A stretch of 64,000 bases of DNA from Enterococcus canis NBRC 100695 (GCF_001544375.1 NZ_BCQJ01000003.1:124001-188000), one strand, 5' to 3'; shown: positions 9,435-18,588, counted from the stretch's first letter. Numbers and translations: made by a program. Notes: generated by a model from the sequence alone, not told the origin.

Positions 9435-9449
9435 GTGTAATTGTTCCGT
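9435..9449. promoter_or_regulatory. possible Zur-like operator at the rpsN transcription start
   Basis: GTGTAATTGTTCCGT partly resembles the Zur box TCGTAATNATTACGA (9 of 14 fixed bases). Its location at the predicted +1 is right for a repressor. The match is weak and the call is tentative. Confidence 0.25.
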
Positions 9450-9455
9450 TTTGCA

Positions 9456-9484
9456 ACTATACTACGAAGTAAGCTTTTTGGCAA
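9456..9484 (-). promoter_or_regulatory. sigma-A promoter of rpsN
   Basis: On the minus strand TTGCCA (9479-9484) is followed after exactly 17 bases by TATAGT (9456-9461). The expected start of transcription is near 9449, about 35 bases before the rpsN ATG. Confidence 0.65.
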
Positions 9485-9503
9485 TCATTCTGTCTCGCTA
9501 CAC

Positions 9504-10490
9504 TTAAACTGTTTCTTTGACCATCAAATAGAGGAAATAAGGTGCCCCAATAATCGCCACGACTGTCCCTGCTGGAAGTTCGCCAGTTCCCGGCAAAAGG
9601 CGGCCGACTGTGTCAGCAGCTAACAAAATCAACGCGCCTAAAATAGCCGCCGCTGGAAAAAGCTCCCAATGTTTTTTGAAGCCTAAACGACGGGCGATAT
9701 GAGGGGCAATCAAGCCTAGAAAACCGATGCCACCTGCCACTGAAACGGCTGCTCCAGCTAAGGCCGCCGCCAGTAATAGTAAACGACTCCGACTTTTTTT
9801 CACCGCTATGCCAACAGAAATACTCGTTTCGTCCCCTAATTGCATAATGTCTAACACTCGGTGTTGGCGCCAAACTAATGGGTACAGCGCAAGCAACCAA
9901 GGTAACAAAGCCCAAACAAAGGTCCAGTTACTTCCCCAAATACTTCCGGCCTGCCACAAAGCCGCAAACCGATATTTTTCTGCGTCAATCTGACTCGTCA
10001 CTAATAAGCTGATGGCTGTAATCCCGATGCTTAACACCACCCCTGTCAAAACCATACGCAAGGGTGTGATGCCAATCCGCGGTTTATAAGCAGCCGCAAA
10101 AATCAACCCAGCACTAAGCAATGCCCCTACTAAGGCAACGAAAGGGAGTAATAAGGGGACGTTGCCACTGGTTTCAACAAAACTGATGAATAGCAGCACG
10201 GCCAAACCAGCCCCCGCGTTAATCCCTAAGATACCTGAATCCGCCAATGGATTCTGTGTGATACTTTGCAGAATCGTGCCACTGACACCTAAGGCACTGC
10301 CCGCCAGAATCGCAATCAAAATCCGTGGTAGCCGAAAATCAATGACTAAGAGCTGTTGCGCTTTAGTGCCCTCACCCAGAAAAACTTGCAGCAAAGCTGA
10401 AAAGGAAATTGCCAACTTGCCATGCGTTAAACTAACTACAATCAAGAGCCCAATCAAGAGCACACTACCGAAAAGCCAAGCTTTTTTCAT
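9504..10490 (-). CDS. FecCD-type siderophore ABC permease (second subunit, FhuG-like)
   Basis: Inner-membrane permease of an iron-siderophore importer, 328 residues, about nine membrane helices. Family blocks seen are FRLPRILIAILAGSALGVSG, NPLADSGILGINAGAG, and IGFLGLIAPHIARRLGF, the last being the loop that contacts the ATPase, followed by GTGELPAGTVVAIIGAPYFLYL. It overlaps the preceding permease by 4 bases, so the two subunits are co-translated as a heterodimer. The siderophore cannot be named from sequence. Confidence 0.92.
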   Translation of the reverse strand: MKKAWLFGSVLLIGLLIVVSLTHGKLAISFSALLQVFLGEGTKAQQLLVIDFRLPRILIAILAGSALGVSGTILQSITQNPLADSGILGINAGAGLAVLLFISFVETSGNVPLLLPFVALVGALLSAGLIFAAAYKPRIGITPLRMVLTGVVLSIGITAISLLVTSQIDAEKYRFAALWQAGSIWGSNWTFVWALLPWLLALYPLVWRQHRVLDIMQLGDETSISVGIAVKKSRSRLLLLAAALAGAAVSVAGGIGFLGLIAPHIARRLGFKKHWELFPAAAILGALILLAADTVGRLLPGTGELPAGTVVAIIGAPYFLYLMVKETV

Positions 10491-11491
10491 CCGCCGATTC
10501 CTCCTTTACGTGACAATAATAAAAAGAAAGGAATCCCAATCACCGCAATTAAGATACCAAACGGGGTTTCAAAAGGCGGGTTGATGATCCGTGCTAAAAA
10601 ATCAGCCCAAATCACCAACAACGCACCGCCAGCAATCGAAAGCGGCACTAATTTCCGGTAATTATCCCCCACTAAGCGGCGCAAAAAATGAGGGACGATC
10701 AACCCGACAAAACTGATAGCACCGACTAAAGCTACTGCCGTCCCCGCTAGCAATAAGACAACCAAGCTTAGCAACAACCGCAGACGTTGAGGGTTTTTCC
10801 CCAGACTGATGGCCGCCTCATCACCAAATCGTAAAATGGTAACGGAAGAAGCATTCATAACTGCCAATAAAAGAGCAACCATAAAAATAGGTGCTGCCAC
10901 TTGTAATTGTGACCAGGTAATAACAGCCACGCCGCCTAACGTCCAAAACAGTAAATCTTGGCCCAAATCAAATTGTAGGGCTAGTGCCTGACTTAAGGCT
11001 ACAAATAGCGCACTGATACCGGCACCAACTAATGTCATTCGTAGGGGTGACATTCCGAGCTTCGTCTGCTTGGCTACAAAAAAGATCAAGCCAACACTAA
11101 TCCCGGCTCCCAGAATGGCAGCCACAAAAACCAGACTTTGCGAAGGGGTATGAAAAAAAACGAAGGTTAAGGCCAGGCCTAAGCCCGCACCAGCGTTGAT
11201 GCCCAACAAACCTGCATCCGCCAAAGGATTATGCGTAACTCCCTGCATCAAGGTGCCACTAGTGGCCAAGGCTGCGCCAACTAACATACCACCTAATAAT
11301 CTTGGCAGACGCAGATTGCGAATAATCTGATGAAGCTGATTACTTTTATCGAAGTCAGTGAAGGACTGCCAGACTTCTGCCGTTGGCACTTTAACTGCTC
11401 CATTCACCAGAATCAAAATGCTAGAAACAGCTAATAAAACAAGCCCCACCAGCAACCATAAAGCCAGATTGCTGCGCCATTCTCGCATCAT
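10487..11491 (-). CDS. FecCD-type siderophore ABC permease (first subunit, FhuB-like)
   Basis: Partner permease, 334 residues. It shows LRLPRLLGGMLVGAALATSG, HNPLADAGLLGINAGAG and AISFVGLIVPHFLRRLVGDN, the same blocks as its neighbour, and ends with PFETPFGILIAVIGIPFFLLL. It overlaps the ATPase gene upstream and the second permease downstream by 4 bases each, a tight polycistron read leftward from the Fur-controlled intergenic region. Confidence 0.92.
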   Translation of the reverse strand: MMREWRSNLALWLLVGLVLLAVSSILILVNGAVKVPTAEVWQSFTDFDKSNQLHQIIRNLRLPRLLGGMLVGAALATSGTLMQGVTHNPLADAGLLGINAGAGLGLALTFVFFHTPSQSLVFVAAILGAGISVGLIFFVAKQTKLGMSPLRMTLVGAGISALFVALSQALALQFDLGQDLLFWTLGGVAVITWSQLQVAAPIFMVALLLAVMNASSVTILRFGDEAAISLGKNPQRLRLLLSLVVLLLAGTAVALVGAISFVGLIVPHFLRRLVGDNYRKLVPLSIAGGALLVIWADFLARIINPPFETPFGILIAVIGIPFFLLLSRKGGIGG

Positions 11492-12279
11492 ACCGTCGAC
11501 CCCACTTCGTAGCTCACCATAAGCGGACGCTGACTTTTAGCATGACAAATAATTTCCGCCGTAATATCAAAAACTTCTTTTAACAAGGGCTCAGTAATCA
11601 CTTCACCAGGTGTCCCTTCTTTTACAATCCGCCCCTCTTTCATGGCGATAATCTGATCAGAAAAACGTGAAGCCAAGTTAATGTCATGGATTGTCATGAT
11701 GATTGTCTTTTTCCGTTCCATATTGATCATCTTCAACACATTTAAAACTTCTAATTGATGCGCCGGGTCCAAATAAGTAGTCGGTTCATCTAGTAAAACG
11801 ATGTCGGTATCCTGCACTAAGGCCATTGCAATCCAAACCCGTTGCCGCTGTCCTCCTGAAAGAGTTGCTACCGATTGCCGCGCAATGGCCGTCAAGCCCG
11901 TCACCTCAAGAGCCCATTGAATCGCCTTTTCATCTTCCTTATCTAAACTGTGCCAACCAGATTGATAGGGGTAACGACCAAAAGAAACCAAATCAAAAAC
12001 TGATAAGTCGATTTGCGTCTCAGAAGTCTGTGACAAGATTGCCAACTCTTGGGCAATTTCTTTACTAGAATATTGATTCAATTGCTTACCATTCAATAAG
12101 ACTGAGCCTGACAAATTTGGCAAAATTCGAGCAATGGTTTTTAACAATGTGGTTTTGCCACAGCCATTCGGACCAATAATGCTGGTAATTGTGTCGCTTT
12201 CAAAATGATGGTCCAGCCCTTGACTTACAACTGTCCGATCATAGCCAGTCTCTAATTGATTGATCGATAAAATATCCAC
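11488..12279 (-). CDS. siderophore ABC transporter ATP-binding protein (FhuC/FepC-like)
   Basis: Cytoplasmic ATPase of the iron importer, 263 residues. Walker A is GPNGCGKTTLLKT (about 37-49), the Q-loop lies in AILSQTSE, the ABC signature is LSGGQRQRVWIAMALVQ, and Walker B is DIVLLDEPTTYLD with the H-loop in IMTIHDINLA. It is the first gene of the leftward operon and is divergent from the binding-protein gene; both start next to Fur boxes. Confidence 0.94.
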   Translation of the reverse strand: MDILSINQLETGYDRTVVSQGLDHHFESDTITSIIGPNGCGKTTLLKTIARILPNLSGSVLLNGKQLNQYSSKEIAQELAILSQTSETQIDLSVFDLVSFGRYPYQSGWHSLDKEDEKAIQWALEVTGLTAIARQSVATLSGGQRQRVWIAMALVQDTDIVLLDEPTTYLDPAHQLEVLNVLKMINMERKKTIIMTIHDINLASRFSDQIIAMKEGRIVKEGTPGEVITEPLLKEVFDITAEIICHAKSQRPLMVSYEVGSTV

Positions 12280-12310
12280 AAAAAGTCATCCTTTACAATT
12301 ATGTACAACA

Positions 12311-12327
12311 TTGAGAATTATTCTCAA
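12311..12327. promoter_or_regulatory. Fur box upstream of the fhu-like operon
   Basis: TTGAGAATTATTCTCAA is a perfect 8-1-8 palindrome of the Fur type, 32 bases upstream of the ATPase start. It implies iron repression of the leftward operon. Confidence 0.85.
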
Positions 12328-12412
12328 TACTCGCCTTATTATAAAAGAGCCTGGGATAAAAAGCAATTTGAGCTAAACTCCAAAACAAATTGACTTTTCT
12401 TCCGCCATAATA

Positions 12413-12432
12413 GATAATGAGAATCGTTATCA
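12413..12432. promoter_or_regulatory. Fur box upstream of the siderophore-binding lipoprotein
   Basis: GATAATGAGAATCGTTATC agrees with the 19-base Fur consensus at about 17 positions and contains the 7-1-7 core TGAGAATCGTTATCA. It lies 26 bases before the plus-strand ATG at 12458. Confidence 0.87.
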
Positions 12433-12457
12433 ATTAAAAAATTTAGAGGAGTTTGTT

Positions 12458-13405
12458 ATGAAGAAAATAGTATTTGGGATTGCTGCGTTTGCAGCTAGCG
12501 CCTTACTTTTAGCCGGTTGTGGCGCTGGTAGTTCTGGTAATTCTAGTAGCTCCACCACTGAAAGCTCGGCGGCTACTGAGCGCACCTTGACGGATAGTCT
12601 AGGACACGAAGTCACTGTTCCAGCAAAACCGAAGCGCATCATCGCGAGTTATTTGGAGGATTATCTAGTTGCGTTAGATGAAAAGCCCGTTGCACAATGG
12701 ACAGTCAACAATAGCAGTATCCAACTCTATCTACAAGATGAATTAAAAGATATTCCCACGATTGACTATGCCTTACCTTATGAAGATGTTTTAAGTTTTG
12801 AACCAGACCTTCTTTTAATCAGCAGTTCCGGTTTGGTAGAGGGTGGCAAATATGATGAATATAGCAAAATCGCGCCAACTTACGTGGTTAAAAATGGCGA
12901 AACTGTCAATTGGCGTGAACAATTAGCCGATGTCGGAAAAGTTTTAGGGAAAGAAACCGAAGCAAAACAAGTCGAAGCTGATTATGACGCTTTAGCGAAA
13001 GAAACTAAAACAGCCCTTGAGAAAAAAGGCGATCAATCCGCGGCTGTTTTATGGATTGTCAATAATCAAGCCTTTATGGTGAGCGAAACACGTTCTAGTG
13101 GGGCGGTTTTATACGGTGATTTGGGGATGACCGTTCCTGGACTTGTCAAAGAAATCAGCCAAGAAGCCACTGCTGACTGGAATGCTGTTTCTTTAGAAAA
13201 ATTATCGCAACTTGATGCCGATCACCTTTTCATCGTCAACAGCGATCCTAAAGCCAGTCTTTTCCAAGAGGATCTTTGGAAAAATATTCCGGCCGTTAAA
13301 GCTGGCAATGTGCATGAATTTGGTCCAGAATCAAGCTGGCTATACAATGGTCCAATTGCCAATACTAAAATGATTGAAGACGTGAAAAAGAGTCTCTTAA
13401 ACTAA
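12458..13405 (+). CDS. iron-siderophore substrate-binding lipoprotein
   Basis: Extracellular binding protein of the iron ABC importer, 315 residues. The signal peptide ends in the lipobox LLLAGCG (Cys about 21), followed by a Ser-rich linker. The FecB/FhuD-like domain starts RTLTDSLGHEVTVPAKPKRI and has the conserved YEDVLSFEPDLLLISSSG segment. It is transcribed divergently from its permease and ATPase genes and shares their iron control. The ligand, whether hydroxamate, catecholate or citrate type, is not evident. Confidence 0.9.
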   Translation: MKKIVFGIAAFAASALLLAGCGAGSSGNSSSSTTESSAATERTLTDSLGHEVTVPAKPKRIIASYLEDYLVALDEKPVAQWTVNNSSIQLYLQDELKDIPTIDYALPYEDVLSFEPDLLLISSSGLVEGGKYDEYSKIAPTYVVKNGETVNWREQLADVGKVLGKETEAKQVEADYDALAKETKTALEKKGDQSAAVLWIVNNQAFMVSETRSSGAVLYGDLGMTVPGLVKEISQEATADWNAVSLEKLSQLDADHLFIVNSDPKASLFQEDLWKNIPAVKAGNVHEFGPESSWLYNGPIANTKMIEDVKKSLLN

Positions 13406-13406
13406 A

Positions 13407-13450
13407 AAAACTGTCAGGTACGGCTTTAACAGCACGTTCCTGACAGTTTT
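13407..13450. terminator. bidirectional terminator
   Basis: AAAACTGTCAGG and its complement flank a 20-base loop, with A and T runs on the two sides. It separates the convergent binding-protein and DUF1002 genes. Confidence 0.85.
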
Positions 13451-13458
13451 TTTATTAT

Positions 13459-14508
13459 TTAGAAAAGATTACTGAACCAATTGCCAAGGCCTCTAAAGAA
13501 GTCTTGGATTCCTTGCCAAAGATTGGTGAAGAAACCTTGATTATCCTGTAAGGTTCCTTCTAGCTTTTCACCAAAGGAGCCTAATTGGTCTCCCAATTGA
13601 TTGACGGTATCTTTAAAACCTTCGCTGATTTTATCCAATTGAGCTAACGATTCTTTATCTAAAACACCATCGGTTGATTGATATCCTTCAGCTAAGGTCG
13701 TCAATTTTTGTATATCTGCCTCACTGGCATATTGGCTAAGATTATTTTTAGCTAACGCATCATTGACGATTTTTTCAATGTCAGCTTTGGTGGCTAGTTC
13801 GCCTTGCTTTTCTTTGATTTCAGCTAATTCTTTTTTGATGTCTACTAAAGCTTGACTGACTTGCGCTTTCCAAGCTTCTTCCGCTTTCGCTTTTTCATCA
13901 GCACTTAGATCGCTATTTTCAGAATTTGCCTTATCAATAATATTGCTAGAAACTTCAGTTGTCGTGTCCAGCTCATCTTGGGCCAACTGAGCCCGGTCTG
14001 CATCAACAGTCTCTCCATTGACTTGGAAAGCCTTATAAACCCCCGTTAAGGCACTTTCTCCCGTGACAGGGACAACACTGGCGACTTTAACCGTAGCATC
14101 CGTGATACCGGCGGTTACTAGGGGATTTTTGTATTGGTCAGCGGTAATGACTGTGATATTTTTAGGGGTTACAATCTCAACGTTAATCCCTTTGCCCTTG
14201 TCTTCTCTTTTTACGACCACGGAACTGATCATGGCACTATCATCGCCACTACCTGAACCAAGATAATGGATCAAATCAGCGCCAGTCGCCGTATCGCTTT
14301 TGACCTCATCTTTAGTAATCCCTAATAATTTCATGGTTTCGTCGATTTGGCTTTGTGAAAGCCCGGCACCAGCTACAAATGTTGGTTTCCCCCAGCGCTC
14401 ATCGATTGCGGTGGTTTGACTGTCCTGACTATCCGCCCAAACTTGACTGGTGGGAACCGCGGTTGCTATTAAAAGTAGGGCAGCCACGCCTAATACTATT
14501 TTTTTCAT
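13459..14508 (-). CDS. secreted DUF1002 family protein
   Basis: Function unknown. 349 residues with a Sec signal peptide (about 1-25, cleavage near VWADSQ). The DUF1002 domain covers roughly 35-240, recognised by GLSQSQIDETMKLLGITKDE and VKVASVVPVTGESALTGVYK. The C-terminal third is helical with heptad-like spacing (LDKISEGFKDTVNQLGDQLG) and ends in an aromatic, amphipathic segment, FFRGLGNWFSNLF. No LPXTG or membrane anchor follows, so it is probably released or held loosely at the membrane by that tail. Monocistronic. Confidence 0.8.
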   Translation of the reverse strand: MKKIVLGVAALLLIATAVPTSQVWADSQDSQTTAIDERWGKPTFVAGAGLSQSQIDETMKLLGITKDEVKSDTATGADLIHYLGSGSGDDSAMISSVVVKREDKGKGINVEIVTPKNITVITADQYKNPLVTAGITDATVKVASVVPVTGESALTGVYKAFQVNGETVDADRAQLAQDELDTTTEVSSNIIDKANSENSDLSADEKAKAEEAWKAQVSQALVDIKKELAEIKEKQGELATKADIEKIVNDALAKNNLSQYASEADIQKLTTLAEGYQSTDGVLDKESLAQLDKISEGFKDTVNQLGDQLGSFGEKLEGTLQDNQGFFTNLWQGIQDFFRGLGNWFSNLF

Positions 14509-14657
14509 GATAAATCACACTCCTCCTCTTTATCATAACGAACCTATGGAAAATTGCCACGAACTCAGGCAGTCTTTTAGTAATCATTTACTTTCGTTAT
14601 AAATACTTAAGAAAAGAGCAGGACCCGCGACTCTTGACAAGCCTCGGATCCAGATTC
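14509..14657. other. intergenic region before the disulfide reductase end
   Basis: Holds the promoter side of the DUF1002 gene. I see no convincing terminator for the operon that ends at 14658, only weak dyad symmetry around 14620-14655. Confidence 0.4.
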
Positions 14658-15977
14658 TTAGTAATATTGCAGATCGCTTCCTACCGAAGGATAGGCCATA
14701 ATCAGCTGATTGATTTTTTCAGTTGGAACTTTCAAATTGATGATCATGGTCATTAAATTGATCCATTCATCTGCTTTTTCGTTTAGGGTAGCTGCGCCGA
14801 CAATATTGCCAGCCTGATCTTTGATGATCGTGGCAAATGCCGCTGGGTCATTTGTTCTAAAATAATTGTACCAGCTAGTCATATCCACTGAAGAAATCGT
14901 ATACTCTTCGCTTTGTTCAGCTGTTTGCCGGGTAATCCCCACCTGCGCCAGTGTTGGAACCGTAAAGACGGCAGTCGGAACTTGTGGGTAGTGAATTGGT
15001 TCGGTATTACCGGCAAAGTATTGGCTAAGGTAGCGACCTTCAAAGCCCGCAACAGGTGTCATCTTGGGTTCTTTTTTGGCGATACAGTCCCCCATGGCAA
15101 AAATATGTGGTTGCGTCGTTCGTAAATATTCATCGACAACGACGCCTTTAGCGCTATGCTCAATGCCTAATGCCGTTAGACCTAAACCGTCTACATTGGC
15201 AATCCGGCCAGTTGCACAGACAACAGCGCCCACTTCGTAAGTTGCTTGATCGGTCTTTAAACGGAAACCAGTGGCTGTTTTTTCCAGACTTTCCGTTTGT
15301 TCATTGTAGCGAAAATGGATACCTGCTGCTTGCAATTGCGTTACTAATTTTTCAGCCAACTCTTGATCAAAGCCCCGCAATGGTGTCGCATTATGATGAA
15401 CTATGGTTACCTCAGCACCGCAGACATTGGCTATGGCGGCTAATTCAAAACTAATATAACCGGCCCCTAAAAAGACGATTTTTTTAGGCAATTCTGCTAA
15501 AGCTAAGAAATCTGTGCTGGTAAGAAAATGTTCTTTTCCAGGAATATCTAGTAACCGTGCCCGCTGTCCCGTTGCTAAAATGATGGTTTCCGCTGTCAGT
15601 TCCTCAGTACCTATTTGGATTGTGTGGGCATCCTTTAAGACAGCACGTCCTTGGTAATGATCAATGCCGCTCTCTTCAAAGCCTTTGATTCGATCGGGCG
15701 AAATAGGATCCGTGTAAGTCTTTTTAAAAGCCATTAACTCTGACCAATCAATCGCCGGAACTTCCCGAAAACCTTTCCCAACTAAGTGCTGAATTTTCCC
15801 TCGTGCTTCTTCCGCAGCCATCAAGATTTTTTTAGGATCACACCCTCGGTTAGGACAAGTCCCGCCCCAGAGATTTTCTTCTGCCACTGCTACTGTCTTA
15901 CCGGCACTTTTTAGATCGAAGGCCAACGATAAACACGCTGGTCCGCTACCGATAATGGCTACATCAACTTTTTTCAT
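14658..15977 (-). CDS. FAD/NAD(P)-dependent disulfide reductase, atypical glutathione-reductase-like
   Basis: Cytoplasmic flavoprotein of 439 residues. The FAD site is IIGSGPACLSLAFDLKSAGK (about 8-27), the redox disulfide is in GGTCPNRGCDPKK (Cys41/Cys46), and the second dinucleotide fold reads VFLGAGYISFELAAIANVCG. GDCIAKKEPKMTPVAGFEG is the conserved FAD-binding block. The C-terminal dimer domain lacks the HPTxxE dyad of glutathione reductase: the region reads AYPSVGSDLQYY, with Tyr and Asp in those places. Its ATG overlaps the stop of the transporter ATPase (ATGA), so it probably acts on what the transporter brings in. The substrate is unknown. Confidence 0.85.
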   Translation of the reverse strand: MKKVDVAIIGSGPACLSLAFDLKSAGKTVAVAEENLWGGTCPNRGCDPKKILMAAEEARGKIQHLVGKGFREVPAIDWSELMAFKKTYTDPISPDRIKGFEESGIDHYQGRAVLKDAHTIQIGTEELTAETIILATGQRARLLDIPGKEHFLTSTDFLALAELPKKIVFLGAGYISFELAAIANVCGAEVTIVHHNATPLRGFDQELAEKLVTQLQAAGIHFRYNEQTESLEKTATGFRLKTDQATYEVGAVVCATGRIANVDGLGLTALGIEHSAKGVVVDEYLRTTQPHIFAMGDCIAKKEPKMTPVAGFEGRYLSQYFAGNTEPIHYPQVPTAVFTVPTLAQVGITRQTAEQSEEYTISSVDMTSWYNYFRTNDPAAFATIIKDQAGNIVGAATLNEKADEWINLMTMIINLKVPTEKINQLIMAYPSVGSDLQYY

Positions 15978-16927
15978 TGCGCATCCTCCTTTGAATCTGC
16001 TAAATAACGTAAGACATCTTGCGCCGTCAGAACCGTTTCTGCATCCAGGCGTACGCCGCCAGCTTGGGCCAGTTGACTAAATAATCCGCTAATTGGGGTC
16101 GTAGTCTGAGCTAGTGGCAGCTCGCTAGCCGTATCGTGACTAACATAACCTTGCTCTTGTAAAAAGCTTACGGGTTGTCCTTCTGGTTGCCAAGTTTTTT
16201 CTGTTCCTTTGAAAAATTCTGCTACAAAGGCACTCTTAGGGTGTAACGCGATATTTTCAGGCGTATCACACTGGATCAACTCTCCTTCATGCATCACCGC
16301 AATGCGATCGCCTAATTTCATCGCTTCATTCATATCATGCGTGACAAAGACGATGGTATTTTTAAATTGTTTGTGCAGATCCAACAATAAATTCTGCAGC
16401 TGATCCCTGGAAATCGGGTCCAAGGCACTGAAAGGTTCATCCATCAAGACCACATCTGGTTCGGCTGCCAAAGCGCGCAAAATCCCGACTCGTTGTTGTT
16501 CCCCACCTGATAGTTCACTTGGCATGCGTTTGGCATAAACGTCAGGTTCTAAATGGACCGCCTCTAAGAGACTGCGCGCTTTGGCGTTGCGTTTTTCTTT
16601 GGACCAGCCTAGCATTTCGGGGATAACTTCGATATTTTCCAAAACCGTCATAGTCGGAAAAAGCGCAATTTGTTGCAACACATACCCCATCTGCCAACGC
16701 AGTTTTTGAATATCGTACTCTTTGACACGCTTGCCTTTAAAATAAATATCGCCATCCGTCGGTACTTGTAAGGCATTCATCATTTTAAGTGACGTCGTTT
16801 TGCCACTACCAGATGAGCCCACTAAGACAAAAATTTCACCGGTTCTAATTTCAAAGGAAACGTCAGCTAAGGCCTTTTTGCCATTAAATGTTTTGCCGAC
16901 ATGATCAAAAACAATCAATTCTTTCAT
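15974..16927 (-). CDS. ABC transporter ATPase, OpuCA/EgtV-like
   Basis: ATPase of a quaternary-amine-type importer, 317 residues. Walker A is [15 protein letters not shown], the signature is [19 protein letters not shown], and Walker B is [19 protein letters not shown]. The C-terminal tail (about 240-317) is short and keeps only a remnant of the paired CBS domains found in osmosensing OpuCA. It overlaps both neighbours by 4 bases. Osmolyte uptake is one reading; ergothioneine uptake (EgtV) is another, because that system has the same fused permease partner. Confidence 0.88.
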   Translation of the reverse strand: MKELIVFDHVGKTFNGKKALADVSFEIRTGEIFVLVGSSGSGKTTSLKMMNALQVPTDGDIYFKGKRVKEYDIQKLRWQMGYVLQQIALFPTMTVLENIEVIPEMLGWSKEKRNAKARSLLEAVHLEPDVYAKRMPSELSGGEQQRVGILRALAAEPDVVLMDEPFSALDPISRDQLQNLLLDLHKQFKNTIVFVTHDMNEAMKLGDRIAVMHEGELIQCDTPENIALHPKSAFVAEFFKGTEKTWQPEGQPVSFLQEQGYVSHDTASELPLAQTTTPISGLFSQLAQAGGVRLDAETVLTAQDVLRYLADSKEDAQ

Positions 16928-18462
16928 TGCTGACCACCTCCGATCAAGCCTTTTTTCACTAAATAATCATGAGCTACTTGGTCTGGTTGCTGGCCTTCTA
17001 CATTGACCGCATAGTTCATATCAATCATCTCATCCTCGGTAATCTGTCCCTTTAATTTTTCCAAACTAGCTACGATTTTAGGATGCTTTTCCGCAAAATC
17101 TTGCCGTAATACGGGAGCTCCCTGGTATGGCGGGAAGAGATGCTGATCATCTTCTAAGGTAACTAAATCATACTGCTTGATTTCACTATCAGTCGAGTAG
17201 GCATCGATGAGGTTGACATCGCCATTGTTAATGGCGGTATAGCGTAATGCCGGTTCCATTGAACTGACTTCAAAATTCAATTGATATTTTTCTTGGATAC
17301 CCTTGTAGCCGTCACTACGATCAATAAACTCTAACGTAAAACCGGCATGCAGCTGATCCTGCACTTTAATCAAATCTGAAATTGTTTTTAGCTCATGCTC
17401 TTCTGCAAAGCTCCGCTTAACAGCTAAAGCATAGGTATTTTGGTAGGCCATCGGAGCCAAAAAGTCCATCTGGTATTGCTCAGCTAACAATTTTTTGGCT
17501 AGCTCATAGGTCTCCTCCGAACTGAAAACCTGTCCTTGTTGGGCCTTAGGAACCTCAACTAACGACTCCAGCACGGTACCTGTAAACTCTGGATAGATAT
17601 CAATTTGATTATGCTCCAACGCACTAAAAAGAAAAGAAGTCTTCCCAAAGTTAGGCTTCAGCTCGACCGTCACATCTTCTGTCTCCGCTTCAATCAATTC
17701 TTTATACATGTTGATTAAAATATCTGGCTCTGCTCCCAGTTTGCCGGCAATCGTGACGGTTTCTTTTTGGAACATCTGTGATTGAGATAACCCGATCCCA
17801 CCTAATAAGAGAAACAGTGCCGCTAAACTGATTAAGGTCGTCCGAGGACGCGCTTTTTGCAGCAAACGGATAGCTGTACTGAAAATGATTGCTAATAAAG
17901 CGGAGCTAATCGCCCCAATCAAAATCAGATTCGTATCATTGCGGTCGATTCCCAGTAGGATAAAGGTCCCCAAACCGCCAGCCCCAATCAAAGCCGCTAA
18001 AGTAGCTGTCCCAATAATTAGGACCAACGCAGTCCGAATCCCGGAAATAATCACGGGTAACGCAATTGGTAGCTCTACTTTTCGCAATTTCCGCATGCGG
18101 CTCATCCCGAAAGCATCCGCCGCCTCCTCTAAGGATGGATCAATTTCACTTAAGCCAATATAAGTATTTTGAAAAATTGGTAATAGAGCGTAAATCACTA
18201 ACGCAATAATAGCTGGTGGCGTTCCGATTCCTACAAAGGGAATCAATAGCCCTAGTAACGCCAGTGACGGAATCGTCTGCAAAACACCAGTGACTTGCAG
18301 CATAACTTCGGCCATTTTTTTATACCGTACGAGCCAAATCGCCAAGGGAATCGCAATCAGCATCGCTAAAAGTAATGCAATCAGCGAGATACTAATATGT
18401 TCAATTAAGGCACTTGCCAATTGTTCTTTACGTTCAGTAAAGGTTTGTATCAATGAATTCAT
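16924..18462 (-). CDS. fused ABC permease and substrate-binding protein (OpuCB-OpuCC/EgtU-like)
   Basis: 512 residues in two parts. Residues about 1-210 are the permease with six membrane helices and the [20 protein letters not shown] coupling loop. A further helix (about 213-232) links to an external OsmF/ProX-type binding domain that starts [20 protein letters not shown] and contains [20 protein letters not shown] and [12 protein letters not shown]. Fusion of the two subunits is known for glycine betaine/choline systems, for listerial BilE and for the ergothioneine importer EgtU. It is the first gene of a three-gene operon ending in the disulfide reductase. Confidence 0.88.
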   Translation of the reverse strand: MNSLIQTFTERKEQLASALIEHISISLIALLLAMLIAIPLAIWLVRYKKMAEVMLQVTGVLQTIPSLALLGLLIPFVGIGTPPAIIALVIYALLPIFQNTYIGLSEIDPSLEEAADAFGMSRMRKLRKVELPIALPVIISGIRTALVLIIGTATLAALIGAGGLGTFILLGIDRNDTNLILIGAISSALLAIIFSTAIRLLQKARPRTTLISLAALFLLLGGIGLSQSQMFQKETVTIAGKLGAEPDILINMYKELIEAETEDVTVELKPNFGKTSFLFSALEHNQIDIYPEFTGTVLESLVEVPKAQQGQVFSSEETYELAKKLLAEQYQMDFLAPMAYQNTYALAVKRSFAEEHELKTISDLIKVQDQLHAGFTLEFIDRSDGYKGIQEKYQLNFEVSSMEPALRYTAINNGDVNLIDAYSTDSEIKQYDLVTLEDDQHLFPPYQGAPVLRQDFAEKHPKIVASLEKLKGQITEDEMIDMNYAVNVEGQQPDQVAHDYLVKKGLIGGGQQ

Positions 18463-18565
18463 AATTGCCTCCTGTCTTCAATAATCTGCTAATGTAGACT
18501 ACTCCTTCATTGTATCGTAGAGGCTTAAATAATTCGAAAGATACGGTTTATTCAGGACACAAAAA

Positions 18566-18588
18566 AACGCCACCCGGCAGGTAGCGTT
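18566..18588 (-). terminator. terminator after the GH1 gene
   Basis: A 9-bp stem (AACGCTACC with its G-U-containing complement) and 5-base loop are followed by seven T on the minus strand. A second hairpin, CCGTTAG with its complement at 18604-18624, lies between it and the GH1 stop. Confidence 0.8.

Noticed and set aside
9613-9915. Minus-strand open frame of 100 codons
   Set aside because: It is an alternative frame inside the FecCD permease gene, rich in Ser/Arg and without any family feature.
12430-12642. Minus-strand open frame of 70 codons over the lipoprotein start
   Set aside because: It reads the complement of the signal peptide and Ser-rich linker; low complexity and overlapped by a Fur box.
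16924-18462. Frame error joining a permease and a binding protein gene
   Set aside because: The fusion is in one uninterrupted frame with a linking membrane helix, and the same fusion is known in OpuC-, BilE- and EgtU-type systems.
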